Below, one piece after another: positions 60,272-64,000 of a DNA stretch of 64,000 bases. The notes below the pieces were generated by a model. It searched no databases. It was not told the origin of the DNA and saw only the letters and a program-made list of their open reading frames with translations. Numbering within the stretch: the stretch's first letter is position 1; every line of letters begins with the position of its first letter. Made by a program: the position numbers and the translations under genes. The DNA is taken from contig NC_051142.1 in assembly GCF_014839805.1 (NCBI RefSeq), positions 2,170,001-2,234,000 of the forward strand, in the 5' to 3' direction. Source of the DNA: Manduca sexta. Lineage: Eukaryota; Arthropoda; Insecta; Lepidoptera; Sphingidae.

Positions 60272-60540
60272 TGACTACCTCGATGGCGTAGTTATACTGT
60301 ATGCGCGGTACGAGAGCGCTCTGTGGTCCTGGGTTCGAATCCTGGATCGGGCAAAGTGATATTTGGGTTGTTCTCCTCAGTATCAGTCCGGAGTCTGAAA
60401 TTTGAGCCCGATATGGCGATACGCTCGCTGCCTATCACTTCATGGATGGAACACACTTGGCGAAAAGTGGGTGCCCTGGTCACACTTCTGCATACCCCTT
60501 CGGGGATAAATGCGTGATGATGTGTGTGTGTATGTTTGTA
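60272..60540 (+). mobile_element. SINE-1 copy, near full length
   Basis: GATGGCGTAGTTATACTGTA head, B box GTTCGAATCCTGG, full body and (TG)n tail. Confidence 0.72.
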
Positions 60541-63500
60541 TAGCGAGCGTGTTAAGACGAGCGAATCGCTTGCCCGGTGGTGAGTGTAATATCTATTCAA
60601 AAAATAATGGTTTTATAACATGAACATTACATTGCACCCTGTTTGTCTTTCGTGGTGTAAAGATTTAACACACCTAAAGTACGCTAAAATTAATACTTGT
60701 GTAAACACTGAACATTCAGTGCATGATGTTCAATATCCCACTAATGGACTCGGCGTAACAAGCGTGAGGGACGTGGCGGGTGATCAGCTAGATAAGACTT
60801 ATGGTCTAGACTTTTTAAAATAATTATATGGAACTTTATGTCATACCTTTACTGGTTTTGGTTTAAAAAAGTTACAGCAGCCGGCGTGAGGGTATTATAG
60901 TCTAACTTAATGTATTCTATTACTATTTGTAAGTTTTCCTCATACGGTGTTGTTATTTGTACCAGTTAATAGTTAGTTAGCATAAATTATTTTGTACAAT
61001 AGAGCCATATTTTGATGCACCAAACACCAAACTAAAACTTGATTGTGTTTGCAACGCATTATCTTGAAGACCATTATGAAGAAATTGAAAATTCTATAGA
61101 TACCAATTAAAGATGAAAATTGAATGTAATCTTCCGCTAAGGCAATATTCTCACTGATTATGCAAACGGCTGTTTCTTCCTATACAAAATGACATCAAGA
61201 CTATGTCGAAAAACAATTATGGGTGACATTAGGACTCCATTTCTCGCTGGTGTACGTTAATTGGGCTATAGAGGGCGCATTATAACTGTCCTTTCCGTTC
61301 GCTGCAATCATTACGAATTTATGACACCATGTTCGATGGACATTAAATGCATTTGATGACTTACGATGCGGTGATAGATACAGTATTTTAAACATACAAT
61401 TATTAATGTGACACAGAAACAGTAGCAAAACCGAAATTTTGAATGATTTGAACTAAAGCCCTTTCTAGTAGTTATACTGGATGATGAGACAGACTTAAAA
61501 CCTCAATTAGTCGTCTTCAGGAGGGTATAAAAGGAGCATGACTAAATATCATGGTGTCTAGAAACATAATATTGAGGTAGGTTCAGAGTCTAGTAGAGGT
61601 GTTACGTTTAACGTAGCAGTAGAGGGAAGACAAAATACAAGACTGACTAGCCTAATAAGATTTGAATCTGAGTGACGTCGTGATATGCAAGTCATCTGTG
61701 ACAAAAATATTATTTTTTTTCTATGGTACACCATCAGCATATATATTAACAAAATGAAAACTTCTAAAGACATAGAAATCATTAGTGACTGATATATATG
61801 CCTATTACAGGTATACATTACACAACTATATTTAAAACATGATCATAATTAACTATCTCTTATTGAGCTATGTTACTAAGCTCAAGTACATTGTTGGTGC
61901 GATTAATTTAAACATTTTAATAGCTTATATTTTTTCCATATGTTTCCTCACATTACACAATAGTACAAATAAAGTGTAACGGACCGCTATGAGGTTGTAA
62001 AATATGGAATAATTTATGAAGGTGTCGGATCTATTTTAATGTCCGCCGCACGTGTTAGGACGCGAAACTTTCGATATTGCGTTTACTACGTTTGTAATCT
62101 GTGGTGACGTTTTATTAAGAAAAGGCATACCGATTCTTTTTCTTTTTAATTTATTTTTAACAAAGGAGGTTCTCAATTCGCGGTTTTGTTTTTCTTACCA
62201 TTTATTTAGTTAGTTATTAGGATTTAAAAAAACAATATGACTCATAAAATCCAATATTGCCAAACGTCAAAATGAATTATTCGTTTGTATTTGTAATTGC
62301 TAAATCGATGTTCGAAATTCAGATTTAAAAGAAAACTATACTTTGACTGAGTAGCATAGAATTTGAATTGATTATAACCATTATGTAGGAAAAGTTACAT
62401 CAGGAGTGCCACGAGGAATATTTATAAACTGAAATGCAGTTATCCTGAGAAGTATATGATATTAAATATCCTGTTATAATTCTGCCTAGTCTCCATTCAA
62501 CTCGGATTAATCTAGCATGCGTCGTGTATCTCAACATTTTATCTTCTAAATAATTCCACAAACGATGTCCAAAACGCTTTACAAATGTTTCAATAGATTT
62601 GTCTCGAAGCTTCCATTTAAATGCTAAGAAAAACCAGGCGAAATAAAACAAAGCAGATTACAAGCGAGCCAGTGTGACTGCTCTATAAACAGCAATCATA
62701 ATAATGTCCCGGGATCATTTCGAATCCATTCCCGGTATCGGTGTTGCTGGGCTTTGGGTTTCCGAGAAATTATTGAAATATATTTCCGGGAATGATTCTT
62801 GTGAATTTTGTAGATTAGATGTTTTGAAATGTTTATATTTTATTTATTTTTTGAAAGTATTTATATACAATTAGAGCAATGCCAGTTCTTTTTGTAATAT
62901 ACATGTTGGTTTCTTTGAAGAGTAATATCCGCGAAGATGTACAATTGCAGGAGATATTTTTTGATCGACAAAGTTATTAATCAGAATTAGATGTCGCTAG
63001 CCGCTAGTAAGCCAAAATTTGTAATACCTACTTATTTAATTTTGTATGTTTAGTATTTACTAGCTGTAATTATATTTTTTACGTGTCGTAGTCCAATATA
63101 TGAACAAATCTGTTATCTAATTTTCAGTGGCTTTTGTCGCCCACTATTCTAAAATAAAAAGACGTTTCACAAACTACGGTACAAATTTAATAATTTACCA
63201 CACAAAAAACAAATTCAGCTATCACTTTATTTTGGTTTTCTGTGAGGCAGTTGTATTATCTCAGTTCTACCTTGGTCATTCAAACTTACATTTCAGTTAT
63301 GCTATTCTGTAAAATCTCACTTCTGAATTCACAGCTAAATCTACACTAGCACCATAGTGGGAATGTTGGTGAAGCGAACTACACTTATAAGTGAGATCTT
63401 ACGTATGTATATCATGTTAATTGGTATACGATAACAAAGATGGCCACTCTAGTGTTACGGCACATTTCATTCGAAATATCGATAGTCACCTCACTTCACG

Positions 63501-63596
63501 CGGTTTTTTAATAGCACTACAGTTCTAGGTAGTATACTTTTCCATCTATATAATAATTTCCTCCCAAGAATTAATTAATGACATTTCCGAGAGAGA

Positions 63597-63897
63597 GCGA
63601 CGATAGCTTAGTTGGAAGGTAAACGGACTATCGAGACGAAAGTATGCAGGTTCAAAATCCAAGAGCATTCACGTCTGACTTTTTAAAAGTTACGTGTGTA
63701 TTCTTTGTGAATTATCGCTTCCTTTAGCGATGAAGAAACCTGCACATCTGAGAAATTCTCTAACGGAATTTTGAAGGTTGTGAAGTCTATCAACCCGCAT
63801 AAGCCCGCGTGGTGGACTAAGTCCTAATCCCTCTCAGAAATAGAGGAGGCCCGTGCCCAGCAGTGGGACAGTATATGCACGGCTGGTATTATTATGA
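63597..63897 (+). mobile_element. SINE-2 copy, near full length
   Basis: GCGACGATAGCTTAGTTGGA head, body diverged but complete, ends GGCTGGTATTATTATGA. Confidence 0.7.
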
Positions 63898-64000
63898 TTT
63901 ATATTTCTGAGAAATCACTTATCTATACCACCCATTATCCATACCCAGGCGATGTTTTCTCCCTGGCAACCCAGTAAGTAGAAACAAAGCGAAGCAGAGA

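Larger units (their letters stand above)
53891..63596. other. Intron-like or intergenic region
   Basis: If the 53.26-53.88 kb block is a first exon, this stretch may be its long first intron. It holds SINE-1, R5 and hAT-like copies listed separately, the weak coding-like fragment at 58.4 kb and the GC-rich patch at 59.5-59.7 kb. Nothing else structured was seen. Confidence 0.4.

Overview
The window is eukaryotic, AT-rich and dominated by repeats, with small exons, GT-AG introns and many short interspersed elements. The tRNA-headed SINEs with ATT-rich tails, the RTE-like LINE 3' ends and the protein families point to an insect, most likely a moth or butterfly. That placement is inference: no marker gene fixes the species.

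Four gene signals can be supported. (1) Minus strand, 13352-14992: a complete three-exon gene for a 111-residue secreted single-domain von Willebrand factor C (SVWC) peptide with eight cysteines, a TATA box and a poly(A) signal. (2) Minus strand, 24550-28510: a six-exon gene for a 268-residue secreted helical protein that I do not recognise. (3) Plus strand, 39213-40260: the first three coding exons of an innexin, closest by eye to the shaking-B group. It has a one-base frameshift at a run of four G, and no later exons are visible in the next 23.7 kb. (4) Minus strand, 37943-38249: a terminal coding exon of an unrecognised membrane-type protein with a poly(A) signal and a frameshift at a run of eight T. 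Both frameshifts are resolved by removing one base from a homopolymer, so assembly error is at least as likely as gene decay. Weaker candidates are a 98-residue ORF with a poly(A) signal at 29694-29990, possible first exons at 35.4, 37.5, 53.5 and 59.5 kb, and an ORF at 58.4 kb.

Layout: 1-13.3 kb is intergenic with scattered SINE and element pieces. 13.3-15.0 kb is the SVWC gene, whose introns carry an RTE 3' end and another repeat. 15.0-24.5 kb is repeat-bearing intergenic DNA. 24.5-30 kb holds the secreted orphan gene and its small neighbour; a non-autonomous hAT-like element with an exact 8-bp target duplication sits close to one splice acceptor. 30-37.9 kb holds a hairpin, a tandem repeat of about 130 bp, small inverted-repeat elements and possible exons. 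37.9-40.3 kb holds the unknown terminal exon and the innexin. 41-44 kb holds copies of a retroelement-like repeat containing a 124-bp internal minisatellite. 44-53 kb is repeat-dense. 53.26-53.88 kb is a CpG-rich block that looks like a promoter and non-coding first exon. 54-64 kb is mostly intron-like or intergenic.

The genes do not form an obvious pathway. No prokaryotic-type system, CRISPR array, true tRNA gene, rRNA gene or integrated virus was seen. The most useful new material is the unannotated multi-exon genes and several compact mobile-element families.
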